This document shows, piece by piece, positions 8,313 through 18,108 of a stretch of DNA of 64,000 bases (within the stretch, counting starts at the first letter, position 1; each line of letters opens with the position of its first letter). Origin of the DNA: JABDBE01 sp049585795 (lineage in GTDB: Bacteria > Acidobacteriota > Terriglobia > Terriglobales > Acidobacteriaceae); the NCBI GenBank assembly GCA_049585795.1, contig JBAVAQ010000024.1, positions 124,001 through 188,000 of the forward strand, written 5' to 3'. The notes beneath the pieces are model-generated. The model saw nothing but the letters and a program-made list of their open reading frames with translations. It was not told where the DNA came from and did not search any database. The position numbers and the translations under genes were made by a program.

Positions 8313-8730
8313 CGTTTCCTGGCACTGTCTTCTTCTTCACTTGACGTCATCCTGAGTGGCCATCAGGCCACGAAGGATCTCGTGCGGATTGTCAGGAATG
8401 TGGCTCAGCGCCCGCGTGGGCCTACCCAAAGGTTGTCGCACTCCTCGCGAGGTCCTTCACCCGGCTGACGCCGGGCTCAGAATAACGTCGTTTGGGTGTG
8501 TCGTGTGTGAGCGTTTGTGTCGATGAATTGGCGGCGCAGGTTGTTGGCGTCATCGTAAGCGAAGCGAAGGATCCCTGCATTCTGCTCGCGTCGCGGAACC
8601 GTACATGTAGCACCGCCAAGAGAGCATCTCCCGAACGAGCCGCTATAACCGAGAGCTAGAAGCCAGAAGCTAGAAGCCACGAGCCAGAAGCTGCTCTTTA
8701 CACTTACCCTCCGATTTGAGACACTCGTCC
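8313..8730. other. Non-coding, repeat-rich spacer before guaA
   Basis: No gene is seen. Three copies of the interspersed GTCATCCTGAGC/GAAGGAT family are present: 8343-8380, 8451-8489 (inverted) and 8547-8580. From 8652 to 8692 there is a short direct-repeat array built from agctagaagcc and agaagct units. The guaA promoter should be in the right part of this stretch, but no convincing -35/-10 pair was found. Confidence 0.6.
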
Positions 8731-10293
8731 GTGGAAACCCAATCTATCGTCGTCCTCGACTTCGGAGCGCAATATTCCCAGCTCATTGCGCGCCGCATCC
8801 GCGAACAAAACGTTTTCTCGGTCGTGCTTCCTTGCACCTCCACCATTGACGAAATCCGCAGCTATTCTCCTTTGGGCATCATTCTTTCTGGCGGGCCCTG
8901 CTCGGTTTACGATCGCGACGCTCCCAACACCGACCCGCGCGTATTCGATCTCGGCCTGCCCGTGCTTGGCATCTGCTATGGCCTACAGTTGATGGTCCAC
9001 GTGCTGGGCGGCAAAGTGCGCGCCGCCGATAAACGCGAGTACGGTCATGCTAATGTCGAGATTAAAGATGGCCCACTCTTGTTTCAGGGCGTGCCTCCCC
9101 AGCTTTCTGTGTGGATGTCGCACGGCGACGAAGCCGTCGACCTTCCCGCCGGATTCCGCCTGACCGCCAGCTCCCCCAACGCAGTCGCCGCCATCGAAGA
9201 TCCCCAGCGACGGCTGTTTGCTGTTCAATTCCATCCCGAGGTGCACCACACCCAGTCCGGCACCGACATCCTGCGCAACTTCGCTCTCCTGATCTGCGGC
9301 GCCAAGCCAACCTGGACCCCGCAACACTTCATCGATGCGACCATCGCCAACGTACGCCACACTGTCGGACACGGCCGGGCAATTTGCGCACTCTCCGGAG
9401 GCGTAGACTCCGCCGTTGCCGCCACCCTGGTCGACCGCGCCCTCCGCGATGGCAACCATCCTTCCCGGCTGACTTCCGTCTTCGTCAATAACGGCGTCCT
9501 GCGAAAAAACGAGTTCGAAAAAGTCCAGCAGAACCTGCGCGACAAGCTCGGCCTGCACGTCGTCGCAGTCGATGCCACCGATCGCTTCCTCAGTAAGCTG
9601 GCCGGCGTGACCGATCCCGAAAAAAAACGCAAAATCATCGGCAACGAATTCATCGCCGTCTTCGACGAGCAAGCCCATCGCATCGAAAAGGAAGAAGGCA
9701 AAGTCGAATGGCTGGTCCAGGGCACGCTCTATCCCGACGTAATCGAGTCCCGCTCGGTGCGCGGGCCTTCGCAGATCATCAAATCGCACCACAACGTCGG
9801 CGGACTGCCCGAAACCATGAAGCTCAAACTGATCGAGCCGCTGAAAGAATTATTCAAAGATGAAGTCCGCAAAATCGGCCGCGACCTCGGCATGCCCGAA
9901 GAAATTCTGCAACGCCAGCCGTTCCCCGGACCCGGCTTGGCCGTCCGCATCCTCGGCGAAGTCACGCCCGAGCGCCTTACCATCCTGCGCGAGTGCGACG
10001 ACATCGTAGTCACCGAAATCAAGCGAGCCGGCCTCTACCAGAAAATCTGGCAATCGTTCGCCGTCCTGCTCCCCGTCATGTCCGTCGGAGTCATGGGCGA
10101 TCAGCGCACCTACGCCAACACCTGCGCCATCCGCGCCGTCCACTCCGAAGACGGCATGACCGCCGACTGGGTGCCCCTGCCGCACGAAGTCCTGAAAACC
10201 ATTTCCAGCCGCCTCGTCAACGAAGTGAAAGGCGTGAACCGCGTAGTCTACGACATCACCTCAAAGCCGCCGGGAACAATCGAGTGGGAGTAA
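8731..10293 (+). CDS. guaA: GMP synthase (glutamine-hydrolysing)
   Basis: Converts XMP, glutamine and ATP to GMP in the cytoplasm, the last step of guanine nucleotide synthesis. About 520 residues in one chain. The N-terminal class I glutamine amidotransferase has the nucleophile Cys82 in GICYGLQ and the His168/Glu170 pair in FHPEV. The N-type ATP pyrophosphatase domain has the PP-loop SGGVDS (222-227). The C-terminal dimerisation domain contains PGPGLAVRILGEV and ends KPPGTIEWE, as in the family. The start is uncertain: GTG 8731 gives the usual short lead before IVVLDFGAQYSQ, and TTG 8716 lies five codons upstream; neither has a strong ribosome site. The gene is monocistronic. Confidence 0.97.
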   Translation: METQSIVVLDFGAQYSQLIARRIREQNVFSVVLPCTSTIDEIRSYSPLGIILSGGPCSVYDRDAPNTDPRVFDLGLPVLGICYGLQLMVHVLGGKVRAADKREYGHANVEIKDGPLLFQGVPPQLSVWMSHGDEAVDLPAGFRLTASSPNAVAAIEDPQRRLFAVQFHPEVHHTQSGTDILRNFALLICGAKPTWTPQHFIDATIANVRHTVGHGRAICALSGGVDSAVAATLVDRALRDGNHPSRLTSVFVNNGVLRKNEFEKVQQNLRDKLGLHVVAVDATDRFLSKLAGVTDPEKKRKIIGNEFIAVFDEQAHRIEKEEGKVEWLVQGTLYPDVIESRSVRGPSQIIKSHHNVGGLPETMKLKLIEPLKELFKDEVRKIGRDLGMPEEILQRQPFPGPGLAVRILGEVTPERLTILRECDDIVVTEIKRAGLYQKIWQSFAVLLPVMSVGVMGDQRTYANTCAIRAVHSEDGMTADWVPLPHEVLKTISSRLVNEVKGVNRVVYDITSKPPGTIEWE

Positions 10294-10933
10294 ATCAGCC
10301 GTTAGCTCTTAGCTTTTAGCAAGTCCACGTAACCTCACCTCAACTCTGTCATCCCGAGCGAAGTCGAGGGACCTGCTTTTCTGGCGACGCGCCAACAATT
10401 GAGGGGTGCCCCATCTTTCGCGCCCTTTGCGAAAGGTGGGAGCATCAACTCCACAACCGACAGTCTCTATCGCTTCCAAAAGTACTCTGTCATCCCAAGC
10501 GGAGTCGAGGGACCCTGCGTCTGCCGATACCCGACAAGAAATCGAAGGGAGTTCTCTGCAGAAACTTCGTCCGAACCCGTGCATGATGGGAACGCCTCTC
10601 GGGAGCAAGAGCAGACGCCAGGACCTCGCGGTCTTTCGACTCCGTGAATGGACTCGCGCGCGAGTCCGTTCCCTCCGCTCAAGATGACAATTTGAAAAGA
10701 TGAAAGCAACAGACCACGGCCTAACCTTCAGATGAGTTGTCGAATCGCTGTGTTCGCCCTCCAAGACGCTGTCATCCTGAGAAGGCGGAGTCCTTGGCAA
10801 AAGCCTAGTTTTGTAGAGACGGAGCTTGCTCGTCTCCATCTCGAATGGAGTCACTCCACCTTATCCGGCACCGCGCCGGACGCGCGGGTGACGAGAGCGG
10901 TCTGGTTCATGCCGGTGCGTCCCATCTTTCGTC

Positions 10934-10971
10934 AGAAATAAAAAGGCACGCCCACATTCTGGCGCGCCTTT
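10934..10971 (-). terminator. Rho-independent terminator of the lacD-type gene
   Basis: Read on the - strand, an 11-base stem aaaggcgcgcc/ggcgtgccttt with one mismatch and an 8-base loop is followed by ttatttct. It lies about 50 bases beyond the stop of the aldolase gene at 11024. The GC-rich stem and T-rich tail fit an intrinsic terminator. Confidence 0.7.
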
Positions 10972-10995
10972 CGATTTGCAGCAGACATGGCAAGC

Positions 10996-11017
10996 GAGAC
11001 GTAGCAAACTACGTCTC
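10996..11017. repeat. GAGACGTAG palindromic repeat
   Basis: A perfect 9-base stem with a 4-base loop (gagacgtag-caaa-ctacgtctc), immediately after the aldolase stop codon. It has the same core as the elements at 4425-4447 and 10816-10836. No T-run follows, so the terminator proper is the hairpin at 10942-10971. Confidence 0.7.
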
Positions 11018-11023
11018 TACAGC

Positions 11024-12031
11024 CTAGACGCTGGCCATGGCGGGTTCGACTTCGTAGATCGGGAACCATGACGTCGCGGCCTTCAGGCGATCGTTCACGT
11101 TGTTGATGTTCTTCACGCCCTCGGTCTGGAGCCATTTGCGGAAAGCTTCGGCGCCTTGCTTGGCGTAGACGGGGATTCCATCTTTCCAGGTGGCGCGCCC
11201 GCAGAGCACTCCATTGAACTTCACGCCAGATTCTCCGGCGAGTTCGAGCGATTCCGTGAACTCCGCATTGCTCACGCCGGCCGACAAATAAATGAACGGC
11301 TTGGTGGCGACTTTCGCGGCTTTCAGAAACAGATCCTCGGCTTCCTTTCTACTGTAGGCTTTCTGCCCGGAGTAAGCCTTCGCGCCTTCGACAAACTTCA
11401 TGTTCACCGGCACTTCGACTTTCAGCACATCGACCCCGTAACGATCCTTGGTGAACTCGCGCATGCTCTCGGTGACGATCTGCGGCTTTTTCTTGGCGTA
11501 GTCGAAGCCTTTTTCGTCCGCGCCTTCTTCGTAGCCGACGAACTCCAGAAAAAATGGAATGTCGTTGGCGCGGCACTCGTCGCCGATGCGCTCCACCCAG
11601 GCATGTTTCTTGTCGTTCACGTCCTTGGGATCGAAAGGCGTGTAGTAAAGCAAAATCTTGACGCAGTCCGCGCCCGCTTCTTTCAAGCGGCGCGCCGACC
11701 AATGATCGAGCAGATCGCCCAAGCGGCCGGGGCCGGTTTTGTCATATCCAGTTTTTTCGTAGGCCAGCAGCAGCCCCGCGTTTTTCGCGCGGCGCTTGGC
11801 CGCGGGCAGACCCCATTCGGGATCGAGCAGGATCGCGCTGGCATGGGGAGTGAGAACTTCGGAGACCAGCGATTTGAACTCTTCCATCGACGCATCGCTG
11901 ACGTCGCCACCTTTTTCCTTCGCCAAAGACTTCTGCAAAGACCCGCGCTGGTCCATTGCCGCAGCTTGAATGATGCCTCGGTCGGTGGATACTCTTTTTA
12001 GGCCTGCCAGCTTGCCGGGAGTGAGTTTCAT
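11024..12031 (-). CDS. lacD: Tagatose 1,6-diphosphate aldolase-like protein (LacD family)
   Basis: A 335-residue TIM-barrel class I aldolase of the LacD/DeoC group. Family members cleave tagatose 1,6-bisphosphate to dihydroxyacetone phosphate and glyceraldehyde 3-phosphate; some also act on related ketose bisphosphates. Features seen are AAMDQRGSLQKSL near residue 25, ILLDPEWGLP near 68, DCVKILLYYTP with the candidate Schiff-base lysine near 125, FFLEFVGYE near 160, VLKVEVPVN near 200 and YLSAGVSN near 250. The ATG at 12031 is preceded by a strong AGGAGG site, and a terminator follows at 10942-10971, so it is a single-gene unit. No lac or gat genes are nearby, so the true substrate in this organism is uncertain. 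Confidence 0.88.
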   Translation of the reverse strand: MKLTPGKLAGLKRVSTDRGIIQAAAMDQRGSLQKSLAKEKGGDVSDASMEEFKSLVSEVLTPHASAILLDPEWGLPAAKRRAKNAGLLLAYEKTGYDKTGPGRLGDLLDHWSARRLKEAGADCVKILLYYTPFDPKDVNDKKHAWVERIGDECRANDIPFFLEFVGYEEGADEKGFDYAKKKPQIVTESMREFTKDRYGVDVLKVEVPVNMKFVEGAKAYSGQKAYSRKEAEDLFLKAAKVATKPFIYLSAGVSNAEFTESLELAGESGVKFNGVLCGRATWKDGIPVYAKQGAEAFRKWLQTEGVKNINNVNDRLKAATSWFPIYEVEPAMASV

Positions 12032-12190
12032 AGGAATCCTCCTTTAGTATTGGGGCACGATGAATTGATTTATTCTGCGAGCACTTCATTGTAAACCCAA
12101 AGCGCGGGTTGCCAAAAACCTGGCGGAGCGTGGGCCAGTTGCGGTCGGGTGCTGGATGAGAATCGGGTCCGAGAGGAATCGAGGACAGGA

Positions 12191-12622
12191 CTATGCGCCG
12201 CGCGCCTGAGCCGCTGCGTTTCTGCCGGTCTTGTTGGTGGCGGTGCGCGTGGTCGGGACGTAGGCGCAAGAGCGAACATCGTAGTGCTGAGCCAGGCAGC
12301 TTCCACAGAGATGAAGCTGGTGGACTCTGCACTGCACGGCTGGAGCCTCAGTGCCGCACAGATCGCAGCCGCCGCGGACCCGCTGATTTGGGTTGGAAGA
12401 TTCTTTTCGCGGTTCGCCCGATGCAATCGCGAATTGCACGGCTCGCGCCTTGGCATAAATACCCGTAGCCATGACAAGGGCGCCCAGGGAAAACTGACAG
12501 GCACCAAACTCGAGCATGTCCGCGTCGGGATGCTCAGTCAGGAGGGTAGGGAAAAAGAATAGTCCCACAAACATCAAGATGACACCCGCCGCGATGATCC
12601 AGTTAGCTATCTTCGGAGACAT
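12191..12622 (-). CDS. Small two-helix membrane protein with a zinc-knuckle tail
   Basis: A 143-residue protein with two hydrophobic helices (about 6-28 and 40-58). The cytosolic or periplasmic tail contains a Cys/His cluster: CDLC, then C, H, H, CGSC, H and C between about residues 90 and 120. The spacing resembles a B-box or treble-clef zinc knuckle and probably binds one or two metal ions. The last 25 residues are basic and Thr/Ala rich. A GAAGGA site lies upstream of the ATG. The gene is separated by about 160 bases from the aldolase gene, which points the same way. No named family is recognised; function unknown. Confidence 0.65.
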   Translation of the reverse strand: MSPKIANWIIAAGVILMFVGLFFFPTLLTEHPDADMLEFGACQFSLGALVMATGIYAKARAVQFAIASGEPRKESSNPNQRVRGGCDLCGTEAPAVQCRVHQLHLCGSCLAQHYDVRSCAYVPTTRTATNKTGRNAAAQARGA

Positions 12623-12795
12623 GAACTTAGTCCTTCAGGGGGACAGGAAAAAACGGCGCCTGTAGAACCGCGTGTTCTCTTGGCTACTTCAAGCCGAACA
12701 TAGCTGGTTACTGGTTGAAACTCCAGATGACTAAAGTCACGCCTGGCGCGGTGCGTGACTTCGGTAACTTGTGAGCCTCGGTTAGCGCCCCTAAC

Positions 12796-13905
12796 ATGGC
12801 CGTGACCATGGCGCTGACCTCGCTATTAGTGTGTTCGGATGCCCAGGGTGTGCAGGTGCTGAGAACGATCCTGCAGGATATGGGCATCCTGGTGGAATCG
12901 TGCGGCGACCTGCGCATGGCCCGAGCGCGGCTGGAGGATGGGCACTACGACGTGGTGCTAGTGGATTGCCAAAATGAAGCGGCTGCGACCGAACTGATTG
13001 CGCAGGCGCGAAAAACCCCCACGAACAAAACTGTAGTCATCATCGGGATCGTGAGCGGGCTGAACGATGTGCGCGCGATTTTCGCGAAGGGCGCAAGCTT
13101 CATGCTCTACAAACCGATTTCCCGCGAGCGCGCCGCCCACAGCATGCGGGCAGCTCAGGGTTTGATGCGGAACGAGCGGCGGATTCGCCCGCGCATCCCG
13201 TTGCAGGCAAACACTTCGGTCGCCTACGCCGACAAAGAAAATGTCCCTGCAGCTCTGGTGGATTTGAGTGAGGATGGCATCGCGTTCCGCTCGGGGGGCA
13301 AATTGCCGCCGTATTGCAAAGTGTATTTCCAGTTTTCTCTGCCGGGAAGCACTTCGCTGATTCGGCTTTCGGGCGAGGTCATGTGGCAGGATTCAGCCGG
13401 ACGTGTCGGCATTCGTTTTTCCCAGGTACCGCAAACCTCGCGGCGTGCGTTGAACGATTGGTTGCAGGCGAATCTTGCATCATCGCAAGAAGCAGCGGCG
13501 CCTGAATCTCCGGTTCCGACGGGTGATGACGATTCCGCGTTGCGGCTCTCCGCCGGGCTCGGCTTGTTGTCGGTTTCCGCCGGCGACCGCCGCAACCTGT
13601 CGCGGCGTTCTTGCTGCCTGGGGGCAGAAGTCTTCCGGGCAAACAGCAGGGCGGCCACGCGCTGCACCTTGATCGACGTCAGCCCGGGTGGTTGTTACAT
13701 TGAGACCATCGAGACTTTTCCGGCTGGAACGCTACTGGAGATTGTCGTGCGCACGGCGGATCTCAAACTGCGCGTGCATGGAAAGGTGCTGAGCACACAT
13801 CCCGGATTCGGCATGGGAGTGGAGTTCAGCCTCAGAACGGACGAACATCGGAAACAAGTGCAGCAGTTGATTGCGTCGGCGCAATCGCAGCCCAAGCTGA
13901 TTTAG
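12796..13905 (+). CDS. Receiver-PilZ-PilZ protein (c-di-GMP-linked regulator)
   Basis: A 369-residue protein with a response-regulator receiver-like domain (about 7-122) and two PilZ domains. In the receiver the phospho-acceptor position is occupied (Asp57 in VLVDC), as is the conserved lysine (Lys106 in LYKP). PilZ 1 starts near residue 128 with RRIRPRIPL and DLSEDGIAFRS. PilZ 2 starts near residue 275, with RCTLIDVSPGGCYIE. In the first, the Rx3R and DxSxxG c-di-GMP motifs are close to canonical; in the second the arginine motif is less clear. There is no DNA-binding domain, so it probably acts by protein contact and joins phosphorylation to c-di-GMP level. ATG 12796 is used; an in-frame ATG at 12808 is possible. 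No partner kinase is adjacent. Confidence 0.85.
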   Translation: MAVTMALTSLLVCSDAQGVQVLRTILQDMGILVESCGDLRMARARLEDGHYDVVLVDCQNEAAATELIAQARKTPTNKTVVIIGIVSGLNDVRAIFAKGASFMLYKPISRERAAHSMRAAQGLMRNERRIRPRIPLQANTSVAYADKENVPAALVDLSEDGIAFRSGGKLPPYCKVYFQFSLPGSTSLIRLSGEVMWQDSAGRVGIRFSQVPQTSRRALNDWLQANLASSQEAAAPESPVPTGDDDSALRLSAGLGLLSVSAGDRRNLSRRSCCLGAEVFRANSRAATRCTLIDVSPGGCYIETIETFPAGTLLEIVVRTADLKLRVHGKVLSTHPGFGMGVEFSLRTDEHRKQVQQLIASAQSQPKLI

Positions 13906-13965
13906 TTGTACTGTTCATTCTCGAGGGAATGCCTTGTTGCAACTCCATTACAATTTGCTGAATAG

Positions 13966-14025
13966 GGATTCTTCGACTCCGCGTTTGCTTCGCGATGCGA
14001 AGCAAATGCTACGCTCAGGATGACA
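13966..14025. repeat. Interspersed repeat with an extended hairpin
   Basis: Another member of the GTCATCCTGAGCG family, inverted here and ending in gctcaggatgaca. Its centre is a perfect 10-base stem with a 3-base loop (tttgcttcgc-gat-gcgaagcaaa, 13984-14006). It lies in the 3' region between the convergent PilZ and uxs genes. Next to it is a ggtggcccacccacc palindrome at 14037-14051. Confidence 0.7.
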
Positions 14026-14054
14026 AGAGGATAGGGGTGGCCCACCCACCAGGT

Positions 14055-15010
<956 letters not shown>

Positions 15011-15014
<4 letters not shown>

Positions 15015-16426
15015 GAATGGCTGGCTTTCCTCGGCGGGATGGCAACCTCGACCGCCTGATTTTCGGGCATAGCCGCCGGGCGCCCGACGCTGTAATAGGT
15101 GAATCCATGGGCCGCCATGGACTCGGGGTCGTAGAGGTTGCGCCCGTCAATCACGATGGGGTACTTCAATTCCTGGTGCAGGCGATCCAGGTCGAGGCTG
15201 GCGAATTCGTCCCATTCCGTGAGAATGAGGAGAGCGTCCGATCCCCGGGCCGCTTCGTAGGGGTCACGGGCGTATTCAACCTTCGAATTAAAAATCTCGC
15301 GGGCCCGCTCTTGCGCCGCAGGATCATAAGCTGCAATCTGGCAGCCCTCTTGTAAAAAAGTCTGCACCAGGAAAACCGCCGGGGATTCGCGGATATCGTC
15401 GGTTCCGCCTTTGAAGGCAAGACCGAGCACACCTAAACGCTTGCCGCGCAGGGTCCACAGGGCGTTGTGCACCTTGCGTAAAAAACGGTGGCGCTGGTCT
15501 TCGTTGATGCGCATGACTTCATCGAGCAGACGAAATTCGTATCCGCTTTCGCGGGCTACGGCGCGAAAGGCCATCAGATCCTTGGGAAAGCATGACCCAC
15601 CATAACCGATTCCAGGATTCAGAAAGCGCGGGCCGATGCGGGCGTCGGTGCCGATGCCCTGGCAGACCTGCTGCACGTTTGCTCCCACCGATTCACACAC
15701 CGAGGCAACCGCATTGATAAACGAAATCTTCATCGCCAGAAAGGCGTTGCAGGCGTGCTTGATCAGTTCGGCGCTCTTGGTGCTGGTGATGATCAAGGGC
15801 GGCGGAATCCGCGCCTGGTCGGGGCGGGGAATGGCTTCTGGCCGTCGGTAATAACTTCCGTCGGTCAGAGCAGCGTAAATCGCGCGCAGCACGGCAGCGC
15901 AACGCTCGTTGTCAGCGCCTACGACAATACGATCGGGATAAAGGAAATCGGTAACCGCAGTTCCTTCCCGCAGAAACTCAGGATTGGAGGCCACATCGAA
16001 GGAATCGGGAGCAGCCGCATTACGCAGAATAATTTTGCGGATCCATTCGCTGGTATAAACCGGGACGGTGCTTTTCTCGACGACTACTTTGTAACCATTG
16101 ATGGCCGAGGGGATGATGCGGGCGACCGATTCCACATAGGAAAGATCGGCATGACCCTGCTCGGTAGGGGGCGTTCCGACAGCGATAAAGACGGCCGCGC
16201 TTGCCTCGACGGCAGCGCGCAGATCGTCGGAAAAAGTGAGACTGTGGCCGCGATGGCGCTGCAGCAGTTCGGGCAAAAACTTTTCGTGGATGGGCACCTG
16301 GCCGGCGTTGAGTGCGGCCAGCTTCTGCTGATCGTTGTCAACCAGAATGACCTGGTGGCCCATGTCGGCAAAGCACGCCCCGGCTACCAGTCCGACATAG
16401 CCCGATCCGACTATAGTGATGTGCAT
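15011..16426 (-). CDS. ugd: UDP-glucose 6-dehydrogenase
   Basis: Oxidises UDP-glucose to UDP-glucuronate with two NAD+. 471 residues: N-terminal Rossmann domain starting GSGYVGLVAGACFA (7-20), VEKSTVPV, NPEFLREGTA, the central helix with the STKSAELIKHACNAFLA stretch, and the catalytic Cys279 in GYGGSCFPKD. The C-terminal UDP-binding domain carries GLAFKGGTDDIRESPA. A short insertion of about 17 residues rich in Pro and Arg (about 194-210) precedes the central helix. It is the first gene of a two-gene operon with uxs and points away from the peroxidase gene. Confidence 0.95.
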
Positions 16427-16802
16427 CCACGACTCCTGAGGACTACATCAATCGCAAGAATCCACGGAATTTCCACTGCAAAAAACTACTTTATCAGTTT
16501 TCTTTGCTGGGCAGGGAATTGGCAGATAGGCTCTGCGGAATTCGGTGCAGGAATGGGAACACTACAGCCTGCTGGCTGCGAGACTTGACCTCGATTGGTC
16601 ACTTCAAATCGTGATCCTCATCACGTTGGTGACGGTAACCCGTCGCTTCATTCCTTCGAGAATTCCCATAGCATTCTATTGACAAGCGCTAAGTAAGGGA
16701 ACAGTCTCACGCCGCGCTCGACGCGCCCGGTTTGCCCATCACGCAGAATTGAAAACTTCTTCGGCGCGACGAAATCGTGACTTCGAGACCGCTGGAGGCC
16801 TC
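16427..16802. promoter_or_regulatory. Divergent regulatory region between ugd and the peroxidase gene
   Basis: A 376-base spacer that must hold both promoters. Visible are a TTGACA hexamer at 16679-16684 facing the peroxidase, without a good -10 at the right distance, and an operator-like inverted repeat cgtgat-cctc-atcacg at 16610-16625. No gene is seen. GGAG, about 5 bases before ATG 16803, is the peroxidase ribosome site. Confidence 0.4.
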
Positions 16803-17900
16803 ATGAAAACGCGGAATGTATTCCTGTCCTTATCTTTCTTGATCCTAGCCATAGCGGCCGGGTTCGTGTTGTTGTCCCCAGCTCAAAAGAGCTCCGGTGT
16901 CATGCCTATCGGCCAACCGGTGCAGATCAAGATCCCATTGGGCCTGCCGCCCGTGCCTATCCCGGCCGACAATCCTCCGACCGCTGAAACGATCGCCCTG
17001 GGTCGACGGCTGTATTACGATCCAGTGCTCTCCACCGATAACACGATCTCCTGTGCAACCTGCCACGACCTGCGTTTCGGTTTCGCTGACCCCAAGCCGG
17101 TTTCCGAAGGAGTCGACAAAAAGACGGGAACGCGTAATTCACCCACCGTGATAAACGCAGCGTTTTTTAAGGTTCAGTTCTGGGATGGCCGCGCCCCCAG
17201 CCTGGAAAAGCAAGCCGAGGGTCCAGTGCAGAATCCAGTGGAAATGGCCAACACACTCGCTGTCGTCGAACAAAAGCTCAACGCTGATCCCAGCTATCGC
17301 GAGGAATTTGCCAAGGCCTGGGGACCGGGGCCGATCACGTATGAAATGGTAGAGAAAAGCATCGCCTCGTTTGAGCGCACAGTGATCAGCGGCAACTCGC
17401 CTTTTGACCGCTGGAAGTACGGCCACGACGAGAAGGCGGTAAACAGTGCAGTCAAACGCGGTTTCGTGGTTTTCACCTCCAAGAAGAAGGGCAACTGCGC
17501 GGCGTGCCATACGGTCGGCGAGAAGTACGCGCTCTTTACCGATAATAGGTTTCACGACGTTGGCGTCGGCGTAGATATGGGGACGATCACGGAACCGGGT
17601 CTGGGTGGCATCACCCACAAGCAAGCGGATATGGGCAAATTCAAGACGCCTTCGCTGCGCAATATTGCGCTGACGGCACCCTATCTGAGCGATGGCAGCT
17701 TGAAAGACTTGAAGCAAGTGGTGGATTTTTACATTGGGGCGGGAAACTCTAACCCCAACTTAGACAAGGAGATTCATGTTCTGGACTTTCTCAGTGGGCA
17801 GGAACGAAGCGACCTCGAGGCCTTTCTGAACTCGCTTACGGGGGAGATGCCACCGAACGTTGGACCAGCCGAAGTCCTGAAAACGCAAGCCCAGCAGTAA
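16803..17900 (+). CDS. Di-haem cytochrome c peroxidase / MauG family protein
   Basis: A 365-residue exported protein. An N-terminal hydrophobic segment (about 5-24) acts as signal peptide or anchor. Two c-type haem sites follow: CATCH (84-88) with the low-potential-type context RFGFADPKPVS, and CAACH (232-236) in the C-terminal domain. In this family the enzyme reduces hydrogen peroxide in the periplasm with electrons from small cytochromes, while MauG-type members oxidise protein residues. The order of motifs (GRRLYYDP, NSPTVINAAF, WDGRAPSLEKQA, FKTPSLRNIALTAPYLSDG) is that of the CCP/MauG family. No dedicated substrate protein is adjacent. The start at ATG 16803 has a GGAG site; an upstream in-frame ATG at 16749 would put 18 extra residues before the signal. 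Confidence 0.92.
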   Translation: MKTRNVFLSLSFLILAIAAGFVLLSPAQKSSGVMPIGQPVQIKIPLGLPPVPIPADNPPTAETIALGRRLYYDPVLSTDNTISCATCHDLRFGFADPKPVSEGVDKKTGTRNSPTVINAAFFKVQFWDGRAPSLEKQAEGPVQNPVEMANTLAVVEQKLNADPSYREEFAKAWGPGPITYEMVEKSIASFERTVISGNSPFDRWKYGHDEKAVNSAVKRGFVVFTSKKKGNCAACHTVGEKYALFTDNRFHDVGVGVDMGTITEPGLGGITHKQADMGKFKTPSLRNIALTAPYLSDGSLKDLKQVVDFYIGAGNSNPNLDKEIHVLDFLSGQERSDLEAFLNSLTGEMPPNVGPAEVLKTQAQQ

Positions 17901-18108
17901 TGGCGGAGTAGGTGGGCCAAAACATCGACCGGCTAGAGCTGCGTCTGCCCAGACACAGAACGGTCCTGCAGAGGGCGGATTTAGGGTTGACAAGGCGTTT
18001 TTTTCGCGGGAAACTCCGCTCAAGGTCTAAACTAGGTGGCAGTGGCTGGAGCCGGAATGGCTCAATGGAAGCCACAAGTCCGCTCGGTTTGCAGTTAGGG
18101 CTGGTTCA

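Larger units (their letters stand above)
10294..11023. other. Non-coding, repeat-rich region between guaA and the convergent aldolase gene
   Basis: About 730 bases without a credible gene; the frames that stay open here are made of repeats. Visible elements: a ttagctcttagcttttagc array (10302-10320); copies of the GTCATCCCGAGC...GAGGGACC family at 10347-10376, 10488-10519, 10630-10690 (inverted) and 10770-10796; a GGTGCCCCATCTTTCGCG hairpin at 10403-10440; an 18-base perfect palindrome ggactcgcgcgcgagtcc at 10650-10667; and two GAGACG palindromes (10816-10836 and 10996-11017). The aldolase terminator lies at 10942-10971. Confidence 0.65.

Noticed and set aside
8983..9792. 269-codon open frame on - inside guaA
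   Set aside because: It lies fully inside a gene with complete family motifs and is a codon-usage shadow.
10309..10854. 181-codon open frame on - between guaA and lacD
   Set aside because: It is composed almost wholly of interspersed repeats (several GTCATCC copies in a row) and has no start signal or domain pattern.
17987..18035. Sigma-70 or ECF promoter at TTGACA (17987-17992) and TCTAAACT before the GAF-TonB gene
   Set aside because: The TTGACA has no acceptable -10 at 16-18 bases, and the TCTAAACT has no -35 at the right distance.
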